Below are positions 1-9,307 of a stretch of DNA of 40,819 nt, in pieces. The notes beneath the pieces are model-generated. The model searched no databases. It worked only from the letters and a program-made list of their open reading frames with translations, and was not told the origin of the DNA. The stretch lies in assembly GCA_945870455.1 (NCBI GenBank), contig CAMBSL010000023.1:1-40819 (forward strand). Direction: 5' to 3'. Position 1 is the first letter of the stretch; every line of letters begins with the position of its first letter. This stretch comes from Pirellula staleyi DSM 6068 (lineage in GTDB: Bacteria > Planctomycetota > Planctomycetia > Pirellulales > Pirellulaceae). A program made the position numbers and the translations under genes.

Positions 1-608
1 CGCAATGAATGCGCCTGGTCGCTCACGTCGTCGAGAATGCTGCGGCCATCCTCAAGGCGTCGCATTTGGTCCTGAACCTCGTCGGCTCGGCCTTCAAGGA
101 ACAAACGGGCAAAGACTTTCGACGGCGAGTTATCGGCGGGAATAAGCGCTCCGGTGCGGGTCCAGGACAGGCCGCCTGAGCCTTCGCCGGACAAGGCGAG
201 GCTGGGGAATCGGGTCTGAGTGCCGATGTGATCGGCAGCGAACTGGTCTAGCGAGATTGCGTTGCGAAAGCCGGGTCTGCCTGCTCCTGGTACGCCCGTG
301 AGAAAGCTGGCCGAGGCTTGGTGAGCAAAGCTCGATCCCATGCCGGAATGGGCCAATCCCGAAATGACCGTCATGTCATCGCGGTAATCTTCAAGGAGCT
401 CGAGATAGGGCGATAGCTTGTAGTTCTTGCCCGTTTCTTGCGGAAAGAAGTTGTCGGGATGCAAACCGAGCGGTGCGCATATGCAGACCATGCGTCGCGG
501 AGGTTGGTCGACCGATAATCGCTTCGGTGAGGCGGCAAAGGTTTCGAGCCAGGGGAGTGCGAGCGTGATTCCCGTAGCATTAAGGAATGTGCGGCGTTGG
601 ATTTTCAT
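1..608 (-). CDS. DUF1552-type secreted protein (partial, runs off the left edge)
   Basis: Reverse-strand reading from ATG at 608 gives MKIQRRTFLNATGITLALPWLETFA..., a Tat-like signal, then ...RMVCICAPLGLHPDNFFPQETGKNY...; lies directly downstream of a DUF1592/1588 protein, a common planctomycete pairing. Confidence 0.8.
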   Translation of the reverse strand, partial: MKIQRRTFLNATGITLALPWLETFAASPKRLSVDQPPRRMVCICAPLGLHPDNFFPQETGKNYKLSPYLELLEDYRDDMTVISGLAHSGMGSSFAHQASASFLTGVPGAGRPGFRNAISLDQFAADHIGTQTRFPSLALSGEGSGGLSWTRTGALIPADNSPSKVFARLFLEGRADEVQDQMRRLEDGRSILDDVSDQAHSL

Positions 609-614
609 GGTTTC

Positions 615-3119
615 CTACTTGGTTTGAAACATGGGGCTCTGCACGATCTCGTGAATCAACGAACGGAAGCCGTAGTTTATGTCGCGGACATTGTGAACGA
701 TGGTCTCGATCTGCACTTGATCTGCTTTGGTCGGGGCTGCGCCCGTGGAATAGGCAAGGAGCTTTTCCACCAGGGAGCGAGCTAGCTGATCTTTATCATC
801 GAGAATGAGCTTTTTGTACTCGTCAATGTTGGCAAAACGCCGGCCGTCGGGGAGTGCATCACTGGGGTCGACGGCTGGACCGGGACGGACTCGGCGACCT
901 TGGGAGTCTTTCTCTCCTCCGTTGGTGAGGGCACGGTAGTGATCGCGCCAGCCGCCGACGACATCGAAGCTCTCGAGCGCGAAACCGGGTGGATCGATTT
1001 TGCTATGGCAGGAGTTGCAACTGGCGACGTTGCGATGCTTTTCCAATTGATCGCGAATCGTGGTAGCGCCGCGAATATCGGGTTCGATGGCTTCAACATT
1101 TGCAGGCGGTTTCGGCGGCGGCGTTCCCAGGATGCGCTCTAGCACCCATGCGCCACGGAGGATGGGTGAGGTGGTGGTGCCGTTGGCGGTGACTTTGAGC
1201 ACGCTGCCCATCGTAAGCACTCCACCGCGATGACTTTCGGGTGGCAGTGTGATCTTGCGCATCTCCGTCCCTTCGATGCCTGGAATGCCGTAATGCTTGG
1301 CGAGGCGGGCGTTTACGAAGGTAAAGTCCGAGGCGACGAAGTTGGTGATAGAGAGGTCTTGCTTTACGACTTCATCAAAGAATAGCGATGTCTCTTTGAT
1401 CATTGCGGTCTTGAGGATGTCGTCATACTCGGGGTAAAGCGTACGGTCAGGCAAGGTGGCGTCGATGGCGCGAAGGCTGAGCCATTGACCAGTGAAGTTC
1501 TGGTTGAAGGCTTTGGCTTTCGGGTCGTTGAGTAGGCGCTCGACTTGCTGGCGCAGCACATCTGGATCGTGCAGCTTGTTCTCGGCGGCGAGTTGAAACA
1601 GCGACTCATCGGGCATCGAACTCCAGAGGAAGTAGGACAGCCGACTCGCTAGCGCGAAGTCGTCTAGCTTGGTCGGATGGGTCGTCTCTCGTAGGAAAAG
1701 GAAGTTCGGCGAGACAAGCACCGACTTGAGACCGACTCGCATGGCTTGCTCGAATGAGTAGCCTTGATCCAACCTCGATTTCACGCGAGCAAGAAATGGC
1801 TTGATGTCTTCATCCGTCACGGACCGCCGAAAAGCGCGGCGTGCGAACTCGCGAAGGATTCGATCGGCGTCGATCATTGGCTGGGATGAAACGACCTCCA
1901 GGCGATTTGGATCGCTGCCGGATGGGACCTTCGTTTGCTTCAGGTCGCCAAAGATTGCTTGGTGGCTCGGTGGTGGCCAGGACTCGAGCAGTGGCCCTTC
2001 GACATCCACCCATTGAATCACCAAGCCCGGTCCGGTGTACTTGTCGGCACCGACTTTCTCAACAGCTGGCGGCAGTGCGGGCAGGTTATCGGCGATGATG
2101 CGGATGCGGTTCTCCGGCTCAAGTTGTTCCGTAATCTCGATGACGGTCGGCTTGTCGGCGGGCACAGCGTAATAGTCGATCAGTCGCTCTTCGGTCACTT
2201 CTTTGAGTGTGCCTGCGGTAACGTGAAAGTTGACCGGCTTGCCCTCGCTTTGAAAGCCGTATCCCGATATACGAAAGCGATACTTGCCTCGGACATGGCT
2301 GCGGAAGTTCCACATCGTGACGCGAATGTTGGCCGACTCCCAGGAGGCGAATATTGCCACGCCATCGTCCACATGGCGATAGACGCTCCCCGTCGCTTTG
2401 ACCGAGCGTTCTTCTTTCATGTCGAAACGCTTATTGAGTTGCCATGGTTTCGGCTCATTCGCAATGGCCTCATCCAGCACTAGGTCCGCCGCATCCAGGT
2501 AACTGCGCACAAGGAAGGACGAGGTGTGCAGCAATTCAGCGTTGTTATCGAAGCCGCTGGTCGAGGTGTCGGGGGGCAACAGGTCTGACAAATCAACCTC
2601 CACGCCGAGTAGATCTCGCATCGTGTTTGCATACTCCGCGCGATTGAGCCGACGCATCACCACACGTCCCTCTTCCGAACGCCGCGCGACCTCCGCTGCA
2701 TCCGCACGCGCGGTTATCCATTCGACCGCCTCTTTCACTACCGGTTCCGGCGGACGTGGTTCCTCCATGGGCGGCATGTTGCCCGAGTTGAGCTGTTCCA
2801 GCAATGCCGACCACTTCTCACGATTCTTCCGATCGACGAAGTCCGGAGTTAGGTTTTCGATGTTGAACTCGCCGTTGGGATGTGTCCCCGAATGGCATTT
2901 CTGACAGTGCTGGGTTAAGAGCATCTGAGTGGAGGCCATCGATGATTTGTCTTCGGCGATGGATGACTGGGCTTGCACGGGGCAATTGCCTAGACCAGCG
3001 ATAGCGAGCCCCAAGTTCCACAGTCCAAGCCTGGTCATGCGACTCATGCGACAATGTCGGTTCTTCAATAGGAGCGGATGGGTCAAGTGCTGAGACATTT
3101 GCCTGTGGTCATGTTGCAA
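615..3119 (-). CDS. DUF1592/DUF1588/DUF1587/DUF1595/DUF1585-type protein with N-terminal planctomycete cytochrome-C-like motif
   Basis: 834 aa ORF; CQKCHSG near the N-terminus, NRAEYANTMRDLLGVEVD, FLRSRLSYFLWSSMPDE-like segment, RGAWVLERILGTPPPKPPANV, and CNSCHSKIDPPGFALESFD near the C-terminus. Confidence 0.9.
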   Translation of the reverse strand: MQHDHRQMSQHLTHPLLLKNRHCRMSRMTRLGLWNLGLAIAGLGNCPVQAQSSIAEDKSSMASTQMLLTQHCQKCHSGTHPNGEFNIENLTPDFVDRKNREKWSALLEQLNSGNMPPMEEPRPPEPVVKEAVEWITARADAAEVARRSEEGRVVMRRLNRAEYANTMRDLLGVEVDLSDLLPPDTSTSGFDNNAELLHTSSFLVRSYLDAADLVLDEAIANEPKPWQLNKRFDMKEERSVKATGSVYRHVDDGVAIFASWESANIRVTMWNFRSHVRGKYRFRISGYGFQSEGKPVNFHVTAGTLKEVTEERLIDYYAVPADKPTVIEITEQLEPENRIRIIADNLPALPPAVEKVGADKYTGPGLVIQWVDVEGPLLESWPPPSHQAIFGDLKQTKVPSGSDPNRLEVVSSQPMIDADRILREFARRAFRRSVTDEDIKPFLARVKSRLDQGYSFEQAMRVGLKSVLVSPNFLFLRETTHPTKLDDFALASRLSYFLWSSMPDESLFQLAAENKLHDPDVLRQQVERLLNDPKAKAFNQNFTGQWLSLRAIDATLPDRTLYPEYDDILKTAMIKETSLFFDEVVKQDLSITNFVASDFTFVNARLAKHYGIPGIEGTEMRKITLPPESHRGGVLTMGSVLKVTANGTTTSPILRGAWVLERILGTPPPKPPANVEAIEPDIRGATTIRDQLEKHRNVASCNSCHSKIDPPGFALESFDVVGGWRDHYRALTNGGEKDSQGRRVRPGPAVDPSDALPDGRRFANIDEYKKLILDDKDQLARSLVEKLLAYSTGAAPTKADQVQIETIVHNVRDINYGFRSLIHEIVQSPMFQTK

Positions 3120-3223
3120 AATCGAAAAAGGCTTAGTGGACTCATGTTAGGTGGTTTCACGTGCAATAGCAAGAAGTCATCATTGCACCCATTGCACCCA
3201 TTCCGCAACGTAAAACTCTCCGC

Positions 3224-4021
3224 TCAAAGCATGCGTTTGCCGGCATCAACCATGTACATTGTTTTGCAACCCGGGCATAGCAAGTACCATTCGTAGTAGT
3301 AGGATTGACCTGACTTGGGTGCCTTTGGCTTCGTCGACTTCCTGACGATGGGAGTACCGCATTTGCGACACGGTTCGCCAGCATCCTGGTGCGTGATGTC
3401 ACTTGCCGGCAGTTTTGTTTTTTGTGCAGTGGCGCTCTCCGATTCGGTCTGAATTTTTCTGGGCATTTCTGATTCAACTAGCGAAGCGGTCGGTTCGCCA
3501 ATTTCCTTGAGGTAGCCCGTGTCGTGCGGTGAGTCGTAGGCTTGCGCAGCGGCCACTGCCAGCACATCGCATCGTTCATTTTCGGGCACACCCGTATGCC
3601 CTCGAACCCACTTGAATCGGACTTCGTGCTTGGCGTAGATAGCGAGGAAACGAGCCCAGAGGTCTGCGTTCTTGGCTTTGTCCGTCTTGGTCCTATACCA
3701 GTTATTCTTGCTCCATTTCAAAACCGATCCCCGTTCGACCGAGTCAACCACATACTTCGAATCGCTGTAAAGGGTCACCCTGCATCGCTTGGTAAGAGAC
3801 TCTAGGCCAACGATGACCGCCAGCAATTCCATTCGATTGTTCGTCGTGCGACGAAAGCCACCGGAGAGCTCCTTGCGGTGTTTTCCTGATAAGAGTACGA
3901 CTCCATATCCGCCAGGACCTGGATTGGGTTCGGCTGCACCATCGGTGTAGATGATCACATGTCCAATGGCACTCTGAGGAGTTGGATGAGGCGTATCGTC
4001 TGCCATGTCCATGAGATCCAA
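3224..4021 (-). CDS. rnhA: Ribonuclease HI with C-terminal zinc-ribbon-like extension
   Basis: IIYTDGAAEPNPGPGGYGVVL, NNRMELLAVI, LYSDSKYVVD, KWVRGHTGVPENERCDVLA motifs; C-terminal CRKCG...CPGC. Start may be an internal ATG near 4006-4012. Confidence 0.9.
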   Translation of the reverse strand: MDLMDMADDTPHPTPQSAIGHVIIYTDGAAEPNPGPGGYGVVLLSGKHRKELSGGFRRTTNNRMELLAVIVGLESLTKRCRVTLYSDSKYVVDSVERGSVLKWSKNNWYRTKTDKAKNADLWARFLAIYAKHEVRFKWVRGHTGVPENERCDVLAVAAAQAYDSPHDTGYLKEIGEPTASLVESEMPRKIQTESESATAQKTKLPASDITHQDAGEPCRKCGTPIVRKSTKPKAPKSGQSYYYEWYLLCPGCKTMYMVDAGKRML

Positions 4022-4062
4022 AATTACTAGGAATGAATGAATACTGGGATACGGTTATCTGC

Positions 4063-4208
4063 TAAGCATATCGGTACGAGTCTTCGCGTGAAACAAACTG
4101 ATAGCCGACGGGCGATAGCCCCGGTTCTCGACGAATGTCGAGCAATTGTAAAACCGGGGCTATCGCCCAACGGCTAATTGGGTTGAAAAACATATACTGA
4201 TGCGCTTA
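4063..4208 (-). repeat. MITE-like palindromic element, copy 1 (inverted relative to copies 2-4)
   Basis: Ends TAAGCATATC / GATGCGCTTA; internal long hairpin ...GGGCGATAGCCCCGGTT...AACCGGGGCTATCGCCC...; flanked on both sides by TCTGC. Confidence 0.85.
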
Positions 4209-4264
4209 TCTGCGATGACAAGCCTACGTTATCGCCTAAGCTGTCCTATACGATCGGTGTAAAA

Positions 4265-5659
4265 TTAGGGTTTTGGCGCGTAGTAATCAATCATTCGCTC
4301 AATTCCCTGGTTGCACGCAACGCAGAATCCTCTTGAATCCGAACTGCCCATCGAGCACTTTTTCTCGGCGCGATACATGCCTTTTGCAACGTAGCCGCCA
4401 CCCTCGAATGCGCCCACAATCCGTTCGTTGGGGCTTGTCTTGCTCGACAATGTTGGCAATGTTGGCAGTGAAACATTTTGGGTCAGGAATGCCTTCCACT
4501 TAATTTTGTCCGGATTAAGTTCCCGCGTGATGTTTGGCTCGACGGGCTCAATACCCTCTGGATACATGTCGTTGTACGATACGTTGCCAATATACTCGTC
4601 CGCTAGATAGGATAGTCCATGCCCTAGTTCATGCACGAAAACGGAAGGACTCGACGGATGGCCCGTGCTGCTGACACAATAGTCCAGGCAGATACTTCCG
4701 CCGCCGTACCTCTTGGTATTTACCAAAACGACGATCGTATCGTACGGGACTCGTGCAGCCATCTGATGCATTCGATGGTTGTCCTCAAGCAGCAAATAGC
4801 GATCGATGTCGAGCGTGTTGAACGAGGAATTCAGAACCGTGTTTCGGAAAACACCTTGCCGAGGTTCATCGGTTCCGGATTCTTCCGAAGGCCGAAAAAC
4901 CCCAGAGACGTTGAATCGATCTTTGGCTGACTGATAGGGCTCAACGGAAAACAAGTAATCAGTCATGCGCTTCACATCCGACTGAAACTGATCTTGCTCA
5001 GCCGCCATATATCCCTCGGACAAAAAGACTAAATCGACGCGATCATGTGGATGCCCGGTCATTTGAATCTCAAAGATCTTATCGGTTTCTCCGGTCGATT
5101 CGCGTCGAACGCGAGTCCCCTTGGGATCGATCGTCTCGGTAAAAACCGTGACCCAGGAATTGTCACCGAGCCGATGATCGATGTTCAGCTTGACCGGCTG
5201 CTTGGGCACCGGAATGCGAATCGTCGTTTCGAACGTTTTCTTCGTCCCAAGCTGGGCTGGTTGGGTCGTCGCATACTCTGCAAAGAAAGTGTCGAAGCCT
5301 TTCGAATAGATCAATCGATCGGTCATCGGATCAAAGACTTTGACCGAGTATTTGCCGTATGCAAACGGAGTAATCAGATTCTTTGGACTCTCCGGCCAAA
5401 TCGGTTCTTCGGCTAGGCTGTGGATAGTGGTTGTCAACTCCCGAGCGTCACCGCACTGGTACAGCTCAAGCCTCAAGGCCTTATCGAAAAAGAACTCATC
5501 CAAGGAAACGCTCGCTGTGTCGACGGATGCACCAAGCGGTGTGGCTGTCGATGCGGCCGGCGGTTGCCCACAGGCCAATTCAGACGGTGCGAGGGCCAAG
5601 CAAAGGCAAGTCATAAACCCAAAAATGCCGTTTCGCACGTGTGCTCTCTCGAAATTCAT
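4265..5659 (-). CDS. M64-family (IgA peptidase-like) secreted metallopeptidase
   Basis: 464 aa with signal peptide; LVFLSEGYMAAEQ...F, VFVHELGHGLSYLADEY zinc-site motif (HExxH). Confidence 0.85.
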   Translation of the reverse strand: MNFERAHVRNGIFGFMTCLCLALAPSELACGQPPAASTATPLGASVDTASVSLDEFFFDKALRLELYQCGDARELTTTIHSLAEEPIWPESPKNLITPFAYGKYSVKVFDPMTDRLIYSKGFDTFFAEYATTQPAQLGTKKTFETTIRIPVPKQPVKLNIDHRLGDNSWVTVFTETIDPKGTRVRRESTGETDKIFEIQMTGHPHDRVDLVFLSEGYMAAEQDQFQSDVKRMTDYLFSVEPYQSAKDRFNVSGVFRPSEESGTDEPRQGVFRNTVLNSSFNTLDIDRYLLLEDNHRMHQMAARVPYDTIVVLVNTKRYGGGSICLDYCVSSTGHPSSPSVFVHELGHGLSYLADEYIGNVSYNDMYPEGIEPVEPNITRELNPDKIKWKAFLTQNVSLPTLPTLSSKTSPNERIVGAFEGGGYVAKGMYRAEKKCSMGSSDSRGFCVACNQGIERMIDYYAPKP

Positions 5660-5848
5660 TTTTTTCCAATTTGATTGAAAGTTGTGAAAATATGGCGTCT
5701 CGCGGCATAAAACGATTCAAAACCCTACCTTAACCAAAAACCCCACACCCCTCTAGTGGGGTGCGCTATTGCGTTTATTGCTAAGGAGTCAATGATGATC
5801 CCATAGCGTAACGCTTTGTACATCGTACCTTCGTGGAAAAATTGCATC

Positions 5849-8239
5849 GTGAGCGAATCGGACGTTAGTCCTGGATCTATTGGGAGCGCTTCCCTATCAC
5901 CTACCACAACCCAACAAAATGAATCAAAAAAAGCTTCGGTAGATCAAACGCCGGATGGGATGGCCGAATCGGCACAGCTATCTGAATCGGCACAGCAATC
6001 TGAATCGCACGGTCATTCGGACTCGCACGGTCATTCGGACTCGCACGGTTCGGGAATGTTCACCAAGATCCGCGAAGCCTCAGGAACGGTTTACGGAGAC
6101 ATTGGTACATCGGTTCTGTATACCGTGATGGAGTTGACTCGCGAGACGATCAAACTCAAAAACCATGGCCTTCCCACCGAAACATTGGACAAAATCCTCA
6201 GGGAGGGCGGACCGAATTTGGTCACTGCCAATGAAGCACTTGGCAGTTTGAGCTTGATCTTTTGGGCTTTAGTCTTCCTAACCGTCAAGTACGACCTGCT
6301 CATTATGCGCGCCGACAATCGTGGCGAGGGCGGCGACTTTGCACTTTGGGGGCTGCTGAAAGGTTACTCCGGAAAGATCTTCGGTCTGGGATTTCTCGGT
6401 TTCCTTGTCGTGTCCGCTGCGGGCTTGCTTGCCGCCGACGGTATCATCACGCCCGCCATCAGCATGTTGGGTGCTTACGAACCGCTCGGTGAACAATGGG
6501 CCATCATTGCGACTCTGGTCAGTCTGTTTATTTTGTTTAAGCCGCAGTGGCGAGGGACCAGCAAAATAGGCGGCATGTTTGGCTGGTTCATGTTGCTGGT
6601 TTGGTTCCCTTGGATCGCGATCAAGGGTTTGCCATGGGTTATCCGCAGTCCGGAAGTCTTCCTCGCTGTCAATCCAGCTTATGCGTATCGGTTCATTTTT
6701 AGTTTTCCAACGCTTGGAATGATGGCAATTTTTGGAGTGGTTGTCTTGGCCATCACGGGTGGAGAAGCCAAGTATGCTGACATCGGTCACTTCATGCGAC
6801 GAACAAGCAAGCGATGCAGTGAGGGTATGAGCGTCGACCCTAGTGATTCGGGGCGACGCCCTGTCATGATTGCTTGGTACTCGATCGTCATGCCCTGTTT
6901 GCTCGTCAATTACGCAGGCCAAGTCGGATATCTGATAGCAGAGGGCGTCCCAGAAAGAGCCAATACGTTCTTTGCGTTGACGCCAAAAATTCCGGGCCAA
7001 CCAACGCTGAACTACATGATCTACGCCGCCGACGTGTGCATCGCGGCTCTGGCAGCCTTCATCGCTTCGCAAGCTTTAATCACAGGCATGTTTTCGATCG
7101 TGAAACAGGCGATTGCACTTGGGTTTGCACCACGACAATTAGTCCGATACACCAGCCATGAAGCAGAAGGGCAAGTCTACATTCCATCGGTGAACTGGGC
7201 GCTGTTCGTCGGTTGCGTCATCGCGACGATCAGCTTCCGAACAGCAGGTAATTTGGCTTCCGCCTACGGCATCGCGGTCACCGGCACCATGGGTATTACG
7301 ACGCTGATATTTGGCTACGTCGCGTTTTATCGTTGGAACTGGCGATTATGGCAAGTCCTTGCCATCTGCGTGCCGATCATGTGCGTCGATATGATGTTCT
7401 TCGTTAGCAACCTGACAAAAATCGCAAGTGGAGGGTACTTCCCAATCTCGATCGCTTCGGTCCTCGTCTTGATCATGTTGACGTGGCAATGGGGGCGATC
7501 GCAAATGGCCAAGGCGTTTTATGACTTTGGATTTCGTGAAGGCAAGAAGATCGACTGGCTCGTCATGTTGCGAGATAAAGTGGACGAGATTCAATACGCC
7601 ATCGATGAGAATTTGCCCTTAGCCAGAACGCTGATCCAAGGCCGTCGTCGATTGGTCGAGAGCGATCGAGCAGCGGTCTTTTTATGTTCGCAGCCCATTC
7701 GAACATTGGACGACTACACACCCGTTACGCTACGCGTTTTTCTCAAAAAATATGGCGTATTGCCTTCGCACGTAACTCTCTTTCACATCAACCAAATCTC
7801 CACCGCCACCTACGATGACGAGAGACGGTACGAAGTCATCAAGCTTGGGAACGACATTTATGCGGTCAATGTGACCTATGGCTATATGGAACAAACCGAT
7901 ATCCGAGGCGCGCTCAAAGATCTGCAACGAAGTGGAAAAATGCAGATCGCAGCCGAGCGGTGGATTGTCGAGGTAGGTGAGGAAGAGATTATTAGCCAAC
8001 CCGACCTGCCATTTTTCCAAGCGGTTCGCATTGAGCTGCTTCGGTGGGTGCTTCGTCTCTCAGCACCCGCTCACAAGTACTATGGTTTGACCTACGACGC
8101 CGGCGTTTCCAAAGAACTGATCCCAGTCGTTTTTGGAAAGAACGGTGTCCGAATCCGATTGCCTGAACTTGAGATCGTGTCGGAGGATGCCAAGAAAAGC
8201 AACAAGAATCAAGACGGGGAGCCAGCGATCGCGTCTTAA
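5849..8239 (+). CDS. kup: KUP-family potassium uptake protein
   Basis: GTVYGDIGTSVLYT, multiple TM segments, ADGIITPAISMLGAYEPL, C-terminal cytosolic part; ORF opens at 5816 (TTG), GTG at 5849 is a plausible start; N-terminus is His/Ser-rich. Confidence 0.93.
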   Translation: MSESDVSPGSIGSASLSPTTTQQNESKKASVDQTPDGMAESAQLSESAQQSESHGHSDSHGHSDSHGSGMFTKIREASGTVYGDIGTSVLYTVMELTRETIKLKNHGLPTETLDKILREGGPNLVTANEALGSLSLIFWALVFLTVKYDLLIMRADNRGEGGDFALWGLLKGYSGKIFGLGFLGFLVVSAAGLLAADGIITPAISMLGAYEPLGEQWAIIATLVSLFILFKPQWRGTSKIGGMFGWFMLLVWFPWIAIKGLPWVIRSPEVFLAVNPAYAYRFIFSFPTLGMMAIFGVVVLAITGGEAKYADIGHFMRRTSKRCSEGMSVDPSDSGRRPVMIAWYSIVMPCLLVNYAGQVGYLIAEGVPERANTFFALTPKIPGQPTLNYMIYAADVCIAALAAFIASQALITGMFSIVKQAIALGFAPRQLVRYTSHEAEGQVYIPSVNWALFVGCVIATISFRTAGNLASAYGIAVTGTMGITTLIFGYVAFYRWNWRLWQVLAICVPIMCVDMMFFVSNLTKIASGGYFPISIASVLVLIMLTWQWGRSQMAKAFYDFGFREGKKIDWLVMLRDKVDEIQYAIDENLPLARTLIQGRRRLVESDRAAVFLCSQPIRTLDDYTPVTLRVFLKKYGVLPSHVTLFHINQISTATYDDERRYEVIKLGNDIYAVNVTYGYMEQTDIRGALKDLQRSGKMQIAAERWIVEVGEEEIISQPDLPFFQAVRIELLRWVLRLSAPAHKYYGLTYDAGVSKELIPVVFGKNGVRIRLPELEIVSEDAKKSNKNQDGEPAIAS

Positions 8240-8382
8240 ACACATCCGCAACTGTTTTTCAACCCAATTAGCCGTTGGGCGATAGCCCCGGTTTTCCAAT
8301 TGCTCGACATTCGTCGAGAACCGGGGCTATCGCCCTTCGGCTATCAGTTTGTTTCACTCGAAGACTCATACCGATGTGCTTA
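8237..8382 (+). repeat. MITE-like palindromic element, copy 2
   Basis: TAAACACATCCGCAACTG...ATACCGATGTGCTTA with internal hairpin GCCGTTGGGCGATAGCCCCGGTT/GAACCGGGGCTATCGCCCTTCGGC; overlaps the TAA stop of the KUP gene. Confidence 0.88.
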
Positions 8383-8391
8383 GTACACATC

Positions 8392-9180
8392 TTACTGGCC
8401 ACCTTCGGTTCGCTTGGACCACCAGGGGAGTTCAACACCACCGTCCATGGTCAGCGTACTGCCTACCATGTAACTCGCTTCTTTGCTGAGCGTAAAGCAG
8501 ATGCCGTGTGCCATTTCCTCGGATGTGCCGAGTCGTTTCAGGGGCAGGCTCTTAGCCCCCTCCTGCAATTGCTCGTCCGTGAAAAACTTTCGTTCACCTG
8601 GCGTATCGATCCAGCCGGGATGAAAAACGTTGACGCGAATTCCATGACTTACCAGTTCGATTGCGGCGGTTCGAGCCATGTGATCGATTGCAGCTTTGGC
8701 CATGTTGTAGGCCATTGCAGTTGGGAAAGCTATTTTTGAGTGCGGAGAACTGACGATTGTGATTGCTCCGCCTTTGCCTTGCTGAACCATCTGTCTTGAG
8801 GAAGCGATCAAGCCATGCAGGGCTCCCCACATGCAGACATCGATTGTGCGGCGAAAGCCCTTCATGTCTGCTTCCAGCATTAATTGCCGATCGCTGTACG
8901 CGGCATTGGAAACGAACAAATCGAGACTTCCGAAGGACTCCACTGTTTTTTCAACCATTGCGTCAACCGCCGCTTGATCTGAAACGTCGCACGCAACAAT
9001 GATCGCTTTACGCCCCAGTTTCTCGATCTCGTGCTGAACCTCTTCGGCAGCACTTCGGCTGGAACTATAATTGATCGTGACGTTTGCACCGCCGCGGGCC
9101 AACTCAATGGCAACAGCTCTACCGATTCCCTTGGACGATCCAGTGACGATGGCATTTTTGCCTTCAAACGAGTAGTGCAT
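8392..9180 (-). CDS. SDR-family oxidoreductase
   Basis: MHYSFEGKNAIVTGSSKGIGRAVAIELARGGANV (TGxxxGIG), NAAYSD, YNMAKAA (YxxxK); ORF is open upstream to 9258, but the ATG at 9180 fits the family. Confidence 0.9.
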   Translation of the reverse strand: MHYSFEGKNAIVTGSSKGIGRAVAIELARGGANVTINYSSSRSAAEEVQHEIEKLGRKAIIVACDVSDQAAVDAMVEKTVESFGSLDLFVSNAAYSDRQLMLEADMKGFRRTIDVCMWGALHGLIASSRQMVQQGKGGAITIVSSPHSKIAFPTAMAYNMAKAAIDHMARTAAIELVSHGIRVNVFHPGWIDTPGERKFFTDEQLQEGAKSLPLKRLGTSEEMAHGICFTLSKEASYMVGSTLTMDGGVELPWWSKRTEGGQ

Positions 9181-9307
9181 CTTTGCCTGCTTTCTTGTCG
9201 TGATAAATGGGGTACCATCCCTAGGAGTGGTACCGCCAAAGAGCGTAATGATACTCAAAAATTGAAAACAGAAGTGATTGATTTTTGCGTCAGAAAACGA
9301 TCGAGCT

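Noticed and set aside
1935-2483. 182-aa plus-strand ORF
   Set aside because: Antisense to the DUF1592/1588-type gene with no recognisable motifs; shadow ORF.
3180-3200. Short TTGCACCCA tandem repeat
   Set aside because: Only two units of 9 bp; likely chance.
6278-7072. 264-aa minus-strand ORF
   Set aside because: Antisense to the KUP transporter; composition typical of a shadow ORF.
8275-8739. Plus-strand ORF MGDSPGFPIARHSSRTG...
   Set aside because: Starts inside MITE-like copy 2 and continues antisense to the SDR gene; a similar spurious ORF (MGDSPDFPMARRSSRT) arises in copy 4 at 30056.
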